Source of the DNA: Roseiarcus sp963784805
Lineage (GTDB): Bacteria > Pseudomonadota > Alphaproteobacteria > Rhizobiales > Beijerinckiaceae
Direction of reading: 5' to 3'
Assembly: GCA_963784805.1 (NCBI GenBank)
Contig: CAWASR010000008.1
Span: 186,001-250,000, forward strand
DNA: 64,000 nucleotides
The translations under genes and the position numbers were made by a program. Below the pieces are notes generated by a model. The model saw nothing but the letters and a program-made list of their open reading frames with translations, had not been told where the DNA came from and did not search any database. Of this stretch, positions 7,141-16,226 are shown piece by piece (within the stretch, counting starts at the first letter, position 1; each line of letters opens with the position of its first letter).

Positions 7141-9973
7141 TTGCGCGTGAGCGCGCGCCGATCATCATTCCTGCTCGGCGGCGCGGCGGCGATTGCTCTC
7201 TCGATTGCCCAGGCCGCCAACGCGATCAGCATCAATGATCCAGTCGCCGCCGCCGCAGGCGGAATTGCCAACTATTATGATAGCGCCAACCAATTTCCAA
7301 ACACGGTAAGCCTTTGGGGCAAGTTTTTTGGCGGATTTTCCTCGTTCTGCACTGGCTCTCTGATCAACGCGCGCACGGTTTTGACGGCGGCGCACTGCGG
7401 ATCGATCCTATCGTTTACCGGTCAACCATCGATATCGTTCGCGCCGATCGCCGGGCCTGGCGATCCCCTGTTCACCGCCACTTCCAGTTTTTTCCTGAAT
7501 TCCAACTACTCCACTGGTCCTCAAAACGACATCGCGCTGATTTCGCTGGCGACGCCGGTCACGTCTGTAACTCCGGTGACGCTGATCGACACGAGCGCTC
7601 CGATTCCGGCGCTGGGAACAACTCTGATCATGGCCGGGTATGGGTACCCTGGAACGGGGACCGCTTTCTGCGACCCCGCCGACAGCAAACGGCGAATGGC
7701 CACGACCAACCTCGGCGCCTACCAGCCGGTTGGCGGGGATCCACAGCCATTCTATCAGGCTGAGTTTCGCAATCCGTTGAGCCCGAATAATCCAAACTTC
7801 TTCGGCCTCACGGTTCCCGTCCCTCAATTTTCCGGCACGACGAATCAAGGCGACAGCGGGGGGCCGCTCTTCATTCAGACCGCGCAGGGCCTCGTGCAGA
7901 TCGGGCTGGTGCAAGGAGGAAACGGTGGACCCAACTGCACCTATGGCGACATAGCCACTTGGACGCCAGTCAATCTGTTTCGCGGTTGGATCGCGCAGAA
8001 CGATCCCTTACGCGAGGCGACTGCGGCTCCCGGGAATTTCAACTGGAGCAACCCGGCGGCCTGGGTGGACAACGTGCCGGGAGTCGTCAGCGCGGCGCCG
8101 AACAACATGGTCGTCAGCTACACCGCCGGCGCGCGCTATTACGATGTGACTCTGAGCAACGCGGGCACGATCACGCTCGACATGAACCCGACGATCGACA
8201 CGCTGGCGATCGCCGGGGCGCAATCGCAGCTCGTCTTGCCCGCGGGCTTCACGCTCACCGCCGTGATCGGCGCAACGCTTTCCGCCGGCACGCTCGCCAT
8301 GACCGGCGGCACGCTTGTTTCGCCCGAGATGCTGATCAGCGGCGGCCTGCTCACGGGCAATGGAACGATCGCTGGCCTCGCGAACTTTCCAGCCCCGTGC
8401 GGCGGCGGGACATGCGTCAGCGTCACCGGCGGCACGGTGGCGCCGGTCGGCCTCCTGAGCATTCAGGGCGACTACAGGCAGACTGGCGGGCTGCTGCGGT
8501 TCCAGCTTGGCCCCGCCGGCGCAAACGGCAAGCTTGCGGTCGCCAACACCGCCACGCTGGGCGGCGCGTTGAGCGTGGCCGTAACGCCAGGACTTTACGG
8601 GCTATCGACCTCCTACCCGCTGCTGACCGCGAGCGCGATCAGCGGGCGATTCGCGCAATTCGTTTCCTCCCCGCCGCCGTCGGCATTTCTATCGTTATCC
8701 GGGCCGTTCTACGGTCCCACTTCCGTCGATCTGACCCTGACGCGAACCCCGTTCGGCGCGGCGCCCGGACTGACTGCGAACCAGCGGGCTGTGGGCAACG
8801 CGCTCGAGGCGGCTTACTCGACGATGCTCACCGGCCCGGCCGCGGCGCTCTACTCCAATCTGCTGATGTCGGGCACAGCCAACGCGCTGTCGCAGCTGTC
8901 CGGCGAGGGCGCGACCGCGGCGCAGAACACGACCTTTATGAGCGGCCACATGTTCGATTCGCTGCTGATGGACCAAGGCGCGTTCTGGCGCACCGGCGAG
9001 ACCGCCGACGGCAATGGCGTCACCTTCCATGCCACACCGCTCGCCTATGCCGCCGAGAAGCCGAATCCGGCCGCGTTCAAGGCGCTGAAGCAATCGCCGC
9101 CGTCCGCCGATGCGCCGCGGACGTGGCGGGTGTGGAGCGGCGGTTTCGGCGGCGTGCAATCGTTCAACGGCGACGCCTCGATTGGCAGCGCTGACGCCCG
9201 CACCGCCGCCGCCGGCGCCGCCATCGGGGTCGACTACCAGGTCGACCCGACGCGGCTGGTCGGTGTTGCGGTCGGGGGGAGCGAGTTCGCATTTTTCGGC
9301 GCCGGATCGCGCCGCGAGCGGCGACTTTCTCGGGGGCCATGTCGGCGCGTACGGGGTTGAGACGTGGGGAGCGCTGTACGCCGCCGGCGTCCTGAGCTAC
9401 AGCCGGTTCGACAACGACGTCAGCCGCACCATTGCGGGGGTCGGACCGACCGAGTCGGCAACCGGCCGATTTGCGAGCGACCTCTTCGGCGCGCGGCTGG
9501 AAGTCGGGCGCGGCTACGCGCTGCCGTGGCTCAACGTCACGCCGTTCGCCGCGCTGCAGACTGCGACGCTCTGGCAGCGCGGCTTTACCGAGACGAGCAC
9601 CGGCGGCGGCTTATCGGGGATTCTCGGGCTGACCTATCAGTCGCAGACGACGACTTCCGTGCCCACCTACCTCGGCGTGCAACTCGACACCCGCCTGGCG
9701 CTGGCGAACGGCATGATCTGGTCGCCATTCCTGCGAGCGGCCTGGGTGCACGAGTTCAATCCCGACCGCTCGATTACCAACTCTTTCGTGTCGATACCGG
9801 GTACGCTGTTCACGGTTGACGGCGTGCGCGCCTGGAGCGACGCGCTGAAGCTCAATGCCGGCATGCGGCTTGCGCTCAATCAATATGCGTCGTTGTTCGC
9901 CGGTTTCGAGGGCGAGTTTTCCAACAGCGGCCAAAGCTACGCGGGACGTGGAGGGATCAGATTTAGCTGGTGA
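7141..9973 (+). pseudogene. Trypsin-like (S1) serine protease autotransporter, one frameshift
   Basis: The N-terminal signal peptide is followed by an S1 protease domain with its full triad: His85 in LTAAHC, Asp130 in NDIALI and Ser239 in GDSGGPL. Next comes a beta-helix-like stalk of G/T/N-rich repeats (about residues 290-560), then an autotransporter barrel (WRVWSGGFGG onwards) ending in RGGIRFSW with terminal aromatic Trp, the usual signal for outer-membrane insertion. One extra base near 9288 (GAGTTCG) moves the barrel into the next frame; joined, the protein has about 943 residues. The start may be TTG 7141 or GTG 7147. A protease exported by type V secretion is inferred. Confidence 0.85.
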
Positions 9974-10127
9974 GCGCGCTCGCGCTCCATTCGAGCCGGC
10001 CCCGTGTGAGTTTGCGCGCAACGACGACCTCGCCCTTCGCGTCGACGGCGTGAACCTGAAATGCGTTCTTCGCCAGATCGAGCCCAACGCGCGTGACAGA
10101 AGTCAAATTCCGGATAGACTTGCCCAT
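9963..10127 (-). mobile_element. IS110-family transposase N-terminal fragment (minus strand)
   Basis: From ATG at 10127 the frame begins MGKSIRNLTSVTRVGLDLAK and continues through HAVDAKGEVVVARKL, the N-terminus of an IS110-type DEDD transposase (first Asp in GLDLAK). Homology appears to fade after about 40 residues, and the frame stops at 9963, overlapping the end of the protease gene. The leader up to about 10180 resembles the leader of the fragment at 15607. The rest of the transposase is missing. Confidence 0.8.
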
Positions 10128-10234
10128 GGACGGCTTCCCTTTCAGATGGGTTGGTGACAACGACCATCTTGGCACAGTCGATGCCGTTCGGGGCGCCGTC
10201 CACCCGTACCCTGATCGCGCGGTTCTTGGAGCGC

Positions 10235-10291
10235 TCGCCCGCTGGTCACGCGAAGTGACGCGTAGCGGAACGTAGCGTGACCAGCGGGCGA
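10235..10291. repeat. Long perfect inverted repeat (17-bp arms)
   Basis: The arm TCGCCCGCTGGTCACGC at 10235-10251 is exactly reverse-complemented at 10275-10291, with a 23-nt loop between them. The loop itself shares CGTAGCG words with the flank. It lies between two IS110-type fragments, so it may be a transposon-associated hairpin or a REP-like element rather than a gene terminator, as no T-run follows. Confidence 0.8.
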
Positions 10292-10512
10292 CGGCCCGCA
10301 ATGGCGTAGCCTCCCTGAACCGAGCCGATTTGTCGGGAGCGACCCATACCACCCTGTGGCTTGACCACCTTGATGGGACCTGTGCCCCGACGGATTGGCC
10401 GCGATCGACGCCCCGTGGGGAGTTCGCGCCGGATGCGCAAGCCGCGCCCCGAGCGCCAGTACAGGGATCGGCGAGGGTTGCGGCGGCTCGAGCTTGAACT
10501 GGGAGAGGGTCG

Positions 10513-11018
10513 ATGAGCGATCAAAGACGATGGTACGCCGGCGTCGATTGGGGAAGCCAAAACCACTGCGTGTTCCTGACCGACAGCGACGGGCGCAAGA
10601 TCGGCGAGAAAATCTTCAAACACGGCGGCGAGGGACTGGCCGAGATGGCCGCCTGGCTGATGGCGGCGAGCGGCGCCGGAGAGCCAGGCCAAATCCATGT
10701 CGCCATCGAAGTCCCGCACGGGCCGGTGGTCGAGACGCTGATCGAGCGCGGCTTCAAGGTCCAAGCCATCAACCCGAAGCAGATGGACCGGTTTCGCGAC
10801 CGCTTCACCATGGCCGGCGCAAAGGACGACAGCCGCGACGCCGAGGTCATGTCCTCCTGCCTGCGCACCGATCCGCGTTGCTTCCGCCTCCTCGCCGCAG
10901 CCGATCCGATCATCGTCGAGTTGCGCGAATGGTCGCGCATCGCCGAGGACCTCGGCGTTGAACGGAACCGCCTCGCCAATCGCCTGCGTGAGCAGCTCAT
11001 CACCGTAATCCGGAACCC
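10513..11018 (+). mobile_element. IS110-family transposase, N-terminal domain only
   Basis: About 168 residues are recognisable. The sequence YAGVDWGSQNHCVFL carries the first Asp of the DEDD catalytic site, IHVAIEVPHGPVVETL the Glu region, and KDDSRDAEVM the later Asp pair typical of the IS110 RuvC-like domain. The C-terminal transposase_20 domain is missing. After LREQLITVIRNP the frame runs into an unrelated IS110 start in another frame. The join contains CACCGTAATC at 11001-11010, similar to the ends of the 165-bp elements. It cannot encode a working transposase. Confidence 0.85.
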
Positions 11019-11021
11019 TGC

Positions 11022-11175
11022 GAATTCTCGTCTGTCACGCGGGTTGGGCTTGACCTGGCCAAGCACGTCTTTCAGGTCCACGGCGTCGATGTCGCGGGCA
11101 GGGTCGTCTTCAACAAGTCGGTCAGGCGCGACAAGTTGCTGGCGTTCTTCTCAGGCCTGCCCAAATGCCTGGTTC
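11022..11175 (+). mobile_element. Second IS110-type N-terminal fragment fused to the first
   Basis: Read from 11022 the frame gives EFSSVTRVGLDLAKHVFQVH and continues to KLLAFFSGLPKCLV, matching the start of IS110-type transposases such as the fragment at 15607. It lacks its start codon and everything after about 50 residues. It sits in a different frame from the preceding transposase fragment, so the two are pieces of separate elements joined by rearrangement. Confidence 0.8.
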
Positions 11176-11242
11176 CAGTGACAGTGTACTTTACTGACGA
11201 CAACGCTTCGCCGGAGTAGTTTAATGCACTGTCACCGGAACC
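11171..11242. repeat. 72-bp inverted-repeat element
   Basis: The left end GGTTCCAGTGACAGTGTACT (11171) and the reverse complement of the right end, GGTTCCGGTGACAGTGCATT (11242), match at 17 of 20 positions. Between them are about 32 bp without coding content. It marks the exact boundary between the IS110 fragments and the truncated methyltransferase, and could be a tiny deletion derivative of an insertion sequence. Confidence 0.65.
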
Positions 11243-11487
11243 CCGAGGTGCCGCGCCGCTATCCCGACCGCATCTTGCCCAAGACCGCCGAGGTGGCGGT
11301 CAAGCTCCGGGAGCGCACGCTGACCAACCTTTATAACCAGCGCCCGCACTCGCTCGCCGACGCCCACGAGGCGCTAGACCGCGCCGTCGCCGCCGCCTAC
11401 GGTTGGCCGGAGGAAGTTTCTTCGGAAGACGCGCTCGCAAAATTGTTGGCCGTCAATGCTGAGCGCTCCAATTCAACAGCAGGTTGA
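11243..11487 (+). pseudogene. DNA methyltransferase C-terminal remnant (class I SAM-dependent, type IIG-like)
   Basis: About 80 residues remain, containing KLRERTLTNLYNQRP, then AHEALDRAVAAAYGWP and ALAKLLAVNAERS. This Tyr-Gly-Trp-Pro ending is characteristic of large MmeI-like or PglX-like DNA adenine methyltransferases that act in restriction or phage-defence systems. The catalytic NPPY part is absent, lost at the 72-bp element just upstream. The next gene starts 75 nt downstream on the same strand, so the three formed one locus. Confidence 0.7.
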
Positions 11488-11561
11488 GGAAGGGTGCAGA
11501 GCGAGTCAGGGCCACTTCGCTCCAGGAGCGTGGCGGGAAACCCCCTAGGAGGTATCTTTGC

Positions 11562-13943
11562 TTGAATCAGCTTGATTTGATTTCGGCTCTGCCTTGGCGC
11601 AAGTCCGTATTCACTACGTATGCGCTCAGCCTCTCGTTCTTCGAGGCCGTCGTCCTTGACGCGATGGTTCGGGGGGGCGGCCGCGAAGCGATAATCCTGT
11701 CGGATGTCGCGGGGATCCGCGCCGCGCTCATGGAACAGGGCGCGCGTCGCGCCGGTCGAGACTATCAGGTCGAGCCAGTCAAGGCCGAGTTCGGCGTGTT
11801 TCATCCAAAGCTATCGCTTCTACTATCCGACGATGATTGCCACCTGCTGGTCGGATCCGGGAATTGACCTTCGGAGGCTGGGGCGGGAACTTCGAGGTAT
11901 GCGAACATGTCCATGCGAGCTTTGCGCCAGACGCGATCGAAGACGCCGCAGATTTCTTTGAGTACTTATCTTCAGCCCAAGGGCTGCGGCATGGTGCCGC
12001 CAAACACTGCGTGACTGTCGCCGAGCAACTACGGTCAGCGGCGCGCGCCGGGACACGCACGGGCGACATCCGCCTCTTCCACAGTCTCGACGGCCCGATA
12101 TCGGAAAAGCTGGTACAGGCGGTTTCGGACCTCGGAGGGGCGGAGCGCCTGGTGGTCGCGGCTCCCTTCTGGGACGGCGGAACGGCCATCGACCAGCTGT
12201 GCGAGGCAATCGGTCTGGATCACGTGTTTGTCCACTCGCACGCCGGCGGAGTCGTAACTGGGACTTTTGGGTCGAACTGGCCGTCGGGGTGCAGTACCAC
12301 CGTGCACTCGGTCAGAACTCGAGGTGATGCAAGAGGAGGCTCCGAGGCGTCTGCACGCTAAGGTGTTCGAACTCGCCTGCAAACGGGGCCGGATAATCCT
12401 GTCGGGAAGCGCAAACGCAACGTCGGCCGCCCTTGGTGCAGGCCGCAACGTCGAAGCCTGCATCGCGCGCATCCATCGCCAGAAAATCGTCGGCTGGCAT
12501 TTCTCCGCTGTCGAACCCCCTGCTCCGAACCAGCTGACGGACGAGCCGGAGGCGAAGGGCGAGGAGGATGCCGGAGTCCTGAGAGCGGTGCTCGAAGTCG
12601 ACCAGATCGTCGGGCAAGTGCTAACGCCGCGGATGCTCGGACAGGCAAGCATCTTCCAGATCGCCACGGGCCGGCCCAAACCCCTTGGAACAACGGATAT
12701 TGGAGCTGACGGCCAGTTCAAAGTCGCCGCCCCTGGACTGGAGCTGGAATCGTGGAAGGGCGAACGTCTCGCGCTGCGGGTCCAAGACAATGACAACAGA
12801 CGCGCCGAAGGTTTCATATCAGTCGCAGCCTTCGCGGAGATTTCCCGGCGCGCAGGAGCCTTGGCGACGAGGCTGATGGCCGTCATCGCCGGCACAGAAA
12901 CTCCCGCGGACGTCGCCGCCATCTTCAGCTGGTTTAACGAGGATCCCGGACGCCTGTCGGACGCCCTCGCGGAGCGCATTGGCGGAGCGTCATCCGGAGG
13001 GAAGGAGAAACTTCCCGACAATCGAACAATCGCCGTCGCCGAACTCGACCCAGCGTATGCGATCTCAGTCGCCTCGCACCTCGCAGCTCACGCAAGTGAA
13101 GGGGCGGGCTGGCGCCGGTTCATGGAGCACGTCTTCGCCGCATTTCGCGAACGGCGCAAGCCGTTCGGTGGAACGCCTTCGGGGCGCCTTGGAGAGGATG
13201 ACGAAGACGTGCCAGAAAGCAGCGAGGAACCGGCGCAGCTCGATCCCGCGGTCGGGCGCTCGCTGGAGATATTCGAAGAACTCCTGGGGCTCATGCTTCG
13301 GGCCGAAAACGCGTCACGGCACGCCTTCACTGCGTTTGACCTGACGCAGTACGTCTCCGACCGGCTGCAGCCCGATGCCGCGACAATTGTGGTCTGGCTT
13401 GAGCGCCTGGTCGAAACCCTTTCGCATATCCCATGCCCGGCGGAGCGGCGGGAAGAGGTAGCCGCAGGAATCCTGACGGTTCTCGGCGCGGCGTCCCGGG
13501 ACGGAGCGTCGCTGCGCATGGCCCGTACGCGGCTGATCCGGATCGGAGTGGACCTCAGCGCGAATGCTCCGCCTCAGACTGCGGCTGGAGGTTTCCGGAG
13601 CGTTCTTCCTCCCTCCCTTGGCTTCGTGGATCTGTGGACGGAGGTACAGGAAGTGCGGACCTTTCGCGAGCAGACCAAGGCATATCTGGTCGCGCTGGAG
13701 CGCAAGACGCCCTCGACCGAGTACGTCGATCTAGAACAGGCCGCGCCCAAGGAATGGCCAATTCTCAGGGACGCCTTCGTGTCCGATAGCGCCCGCAGCA
13801 GGATACTGGTCGCACCAGAAGGAACGTCCGCGTGCCCGCGCTGTCAGCGTGGCCTCCCGAAGATCGAGATTTTCAAGCTGCGGACCGTACATATCGCCAC
13901 GGCGACGAACTGTTGCGGCCGTGTGATCGTGTGCGGAGACTGA
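11562..13943 (+). pseudogene. Phospholipase-D-like nuclease-family protein, two compensating frameshifts
   Basis: Joined across frames this is about 793 aa. The start is TTG 11562, supported by AGGAGG 9 nt upstream. The first half-site is FHPKLSLL (His81) followed by VGSGN and, after the frame change at about 11864, LTFGGWGGN. The second is LHAKVFEL followed by LSGSANATSAAL. These are paired HxK...GSxN motifs of the PLD superfamily. The last 40 residues contain CPRCQRG and a CC-x5-C pattern, a possible zinc ribbon. A missing base near 11864 and an extra base near 12300 restore the original frame. PLD proteins of this kind occur in DNA-defence loci. It is coupled to the next gene by a 6-nt gap. 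Confidence 0.75.
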
Positions 13944-13949
13944 GAGAGA

Positions 13950-15470
13950 ATGGCGCGGCCGTCGATCGCTGATCTGACCGCGTCCGCGGCAAGTTCGGAC
14001 GGGCCGTTCTTCGTTCCCCCGATCGCCTTCAAGTTCGGAGGGGTCGATCCCCTTGGACTTCGTCAAATTAACTTCGACCTTATGGATCAGGTGCTGCCTG
14101 GACTGAATAACGTGGCCCGCCACGTCCGACCCTTCGTCGTAGTCAGCTGGGCGTGGCACCGGGCCATTTACATCGCGAAGACGCAGGGGCCCGAGAGAAT
14201 CAAGGTCGACGACATCCTGGATTTCGTCGACCGGATTGACGTCCTCTTCGTATGGTCTCAATTTCTTCGCGACCCAAACGCCGACCTCCCGGGGCGCCAG
14301 GTTCTCGATCAGCTCGTACGGTCGGACCGCTGGGTGTTCGGCGGCTCTGAATGGCGCAATCGGCGGAAAACGCGACGTTACTCAACCGCGCTGATGGCAC
14401 CAATCAACTACGGACCCGCGCTAAAGACGCTGGGCTGGGTCGAGCCGCATCGCGATTATCCTGGTCTCTTTTTGCCCTCGGCAACAGCGGCGCCGGCCAT
14501 AATCGCGCTCGAAGCGCAGCTTTCCGAATACCTCGACGCTGCGGCCTTCACCCGCTTCGGCGAGGTCGAAGTTCCCGCAGCGGAGGTCTCCGCCTGGTCC
14601 GAGGCCTGGGCATTGGACGAGCCGAGTGGGCCCGAGCAGCAAACAATGGCCGGGATGCTTCTGGGCGACAAAGCACCGACCGCTAGGCGGAAAGGTTGTG
14701 CACTCATGTTGGCCGCCGCCGCCAACGTCTCCAAGGCCTCCATCGACGACATCCGCGCCGCCATGGCGGGCACGCCGTCTAACTTTGTTCCTCCAGCCGG
14801 CCTTGAACCGACGCAGGCTGCGTGGCGCGACGTACAGGTCCGGCAGCTGTTTCGGCTGGCGCTCGAAGCGCTCTTCTACTGGGCGGCTTATGAGCTGAAA
14901 GACGCACCGAAAACGACGGACGGCCTCGTCTCTCGGTTCCTTGACCAGTACGCCGGAAATGGGGCCCGTGACGTCGCCATCGAGTGGTTCGCTTCCCACG
15001 CTGCAGCCGGGGGTGGTCCCACCGAGCTGCTTTCCCGAATCCAAGCGGCCTTGAGCGATCCGTCTCTGGCCCTAGTAGCAGCGATCGTTGACGGCCTGAA
15101 GCTCTGCCTCTCAGAAGCAGCGGAGCGCAGCACGGACTTCGCGCGCACCGACCGCCTCCCGCTGATCCGGGCCAGACGGGACGCCGAAGCATGGATAGCA
15201 GGATCGACCAGGGATTTCTTGCGCAACGTGTTTGAGACCTGGATTTTCGCCCAGCACGTTTACTGGTCGGTCGGGCGTGGACTCGCTGACGCCCGCGTCA
15301 GGGGAAAAACGATTCTCCGCCTGAAGGTGGTCCTCGAAGAGAACGGCTGGTCGCTGGCTCCCGGCGTGTCAAACCTATCGCAGCCTTCGCCGACCGCCGA
15401 CAGGCTGCAGACGGCGCTGACTCTCGCCGGCGAGTGCAGCCTTACCAACTACGTGGATTCTGACACTTGA
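13950..15470 (+). CDS. Unknown 506-aa protein in a defence-like locus
   Basis: The intact frame starts 6 nt after the PLD gene stop, so the two were surely co-transcribed. The protein is soluble and mostly helical. The N-terminus has FKFGGVDPLGLRQINFDLMD then LPGLNNVARHVRPFVVVSWAW, a layout reminiscent of uncharacterised proteins that travel with helicases, PLD proteins and methyltransferases in defence islands (for example the DUF6361 type), but I cannot assign it firmly. The C-terminal third holds LPLIRARRDAEAWI and LRLKVVLEENGW. No catalytic motif is evident. It is the only undamaged gene of the locus, and IS110 debris lies on both sides. Confidence 0.7.
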   Translation: MARPSIADLTASAASSDGPFFVPPIAFKFGGVDPLGLRQINFDLMDQVLPGLNNVARHVRPFVVVSWAWHRAIYIAKTQGPERIKVDDILDFVDRIDVLFVWSQFLRDPNADLPGRQVLDQLVRSDRWVFGGSEWRNRRKTRRYSTALMAPINYGPALKTLGWVEPHRDYPGLFLPSATAAPAIIALEAQLSEYLDAAAFTRFGEVEVPAAEVSAWSEAWALDEPSGPEQQTMAGMLLGDKAPTARRKGCALMLAAAANVSKASIDDIRAAMAGTPSNFVPPAGLEPTQAAWRDVQVRQLFRLALEALFYWAAYELKDAPKTTDGLVSRFLDQYAGNGARDVAIEWFASHAAAGGGPTELLSRIQAALSDPSLALVAAIVDGLKLCLSEAAERSTDFARTDRLPLIRARRDAEAWIAGSTRDFLRNVFETWIFAQHVYWSVGRGLADARVRGKTILRLKVVLEENGWSLAPGVSNLSQPSPTADRLQTALTLAGECSLTNYVDSDT

Positions 15471-15484
15471 CGCCATCGTCTGAC

Positions 15485-15681
15485 GCAATTGCGGTGACAC
15501 GCAATTACGGTGATGGTGTGGACGGCGCCCGCACGGCATCTGGTTCTGGATTTGAACCGTGCCAAAATGGTTGTCGTTAGAGCGACCATTTGAAGGAGCG
15601 CCGTCCATGGGAAAATCTATCACCGAATTCTCGTCTGTCACGCGGGTTGGGCTTGATTTACGGTGGATTTACGGTGACACG
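15485..15681 (+). mobile_element. IS110 N-terminal relic flanked by partial insertion-sequence ends
   Basis: At 15607 the frame reads MGKSITEFSSVTRVGLDL and then breaks off, the third IS110-type start in this region. Its leader (GTGCCAAAATGGTTGTCG) resembles the leader of the minus-strand fragment near 10150. On both sides are short words like the ends of the 165-bp elements: CAATTGCGGTGACACG and CAATTACGGTGAT at 15486-15513, and GATTTACGGTGACACG at about 15666. It is a patchwork of mobile-element debris at the right edge of the accessory region. Confidence 0.7.
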
Positions 15682-15764
15682 AGCATAATTACCATTATTC
15701 CCGAACCTCGAACCGCCACCAGCCTCCCGGTCGGCAAGGTCAACACGGCGCGCGCCGTCGCCTC

Positions 15765-16226
15765 TCACTTCGCCCTCCACCTCATCCTCAGCGTCGGCAG
15801 CCTCGAACTTGCGTTCTCGCCGGGCCCGGAAATGGAGAACCCCTCGCGCTCATAGAAGCGGCGCGCGCGGGCGTTGGCTTCGTTGACCTCGAGTTCGATC
15901 ACGCCCGGCGAAAGGCGCTTGGCCTCGTCGAGAAGCGCCAAGGCCAATCCCGAGCCGCGCTTGGCCGGCGCGACGCAGATCTGGTCGAGATAGCCGTTCT
16001 GCGGATCGATTGTCACGAAGCCGGCCGGCCGGCCGCCGCCGTCAAGGCCGACGACGATCAGGCCGCCGCCCGCGTGAAGCGCCCGCAGGCGGCTTTCGAG
16101 CCAGGGCCGGCGGGCGCCGAAATCGATCGCAAACCCCGACTCGCTCCAGGCCGCGACCCAAAGATCGATCAGGGCCGGGAGATCCGCCTCGGCGAAGGCG
16201 CGCAAGGCCCGGCTCGGCGCCGTCAC
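15765..16226 (-). CDS. GNAT-family N-acetyltransferase
   Basis: A 153-aa cytoplasmic acetyltransferase. The fold is recognisable from the N-terminal ALRAFAEADLPALIDLW, the acetyl-CoA loop region ICVAPAKRGSGLALALLDEA (a variant of V-x2-x2-R-G-x-G-x-A) and the C-terminal NARARRFYEREGF motif. The start is GTG 16226, which overlaps the stop of the upstream OmpA-like gene as GTGA, so translation is coupled. The substrate is unknown. Its 3' end lies 84 nt from the mobile-element debris. Confidence 0.85.
   Translation of the reverse strand: MTAPSRALRAFAEADLPALIDLWVAAWSESGFAIDFGARRPWLESRLRALHAGGGLIVVGLDGGGRPAGFVTIDPQNGYLDQICVAPAKRGSGLALALLDEAKRLSPGVIELEVNEANARARRFYEREGFSISGPGENASSRLPTLRMRWRAK

Noticed and set aside
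11243..15470. Assignment of the locus to DISARM
   Set aside because: DrmA helicase, DrmB and the short DrmC are not visible; a methyltransferase tail and a large PLD protein alone are not enough.
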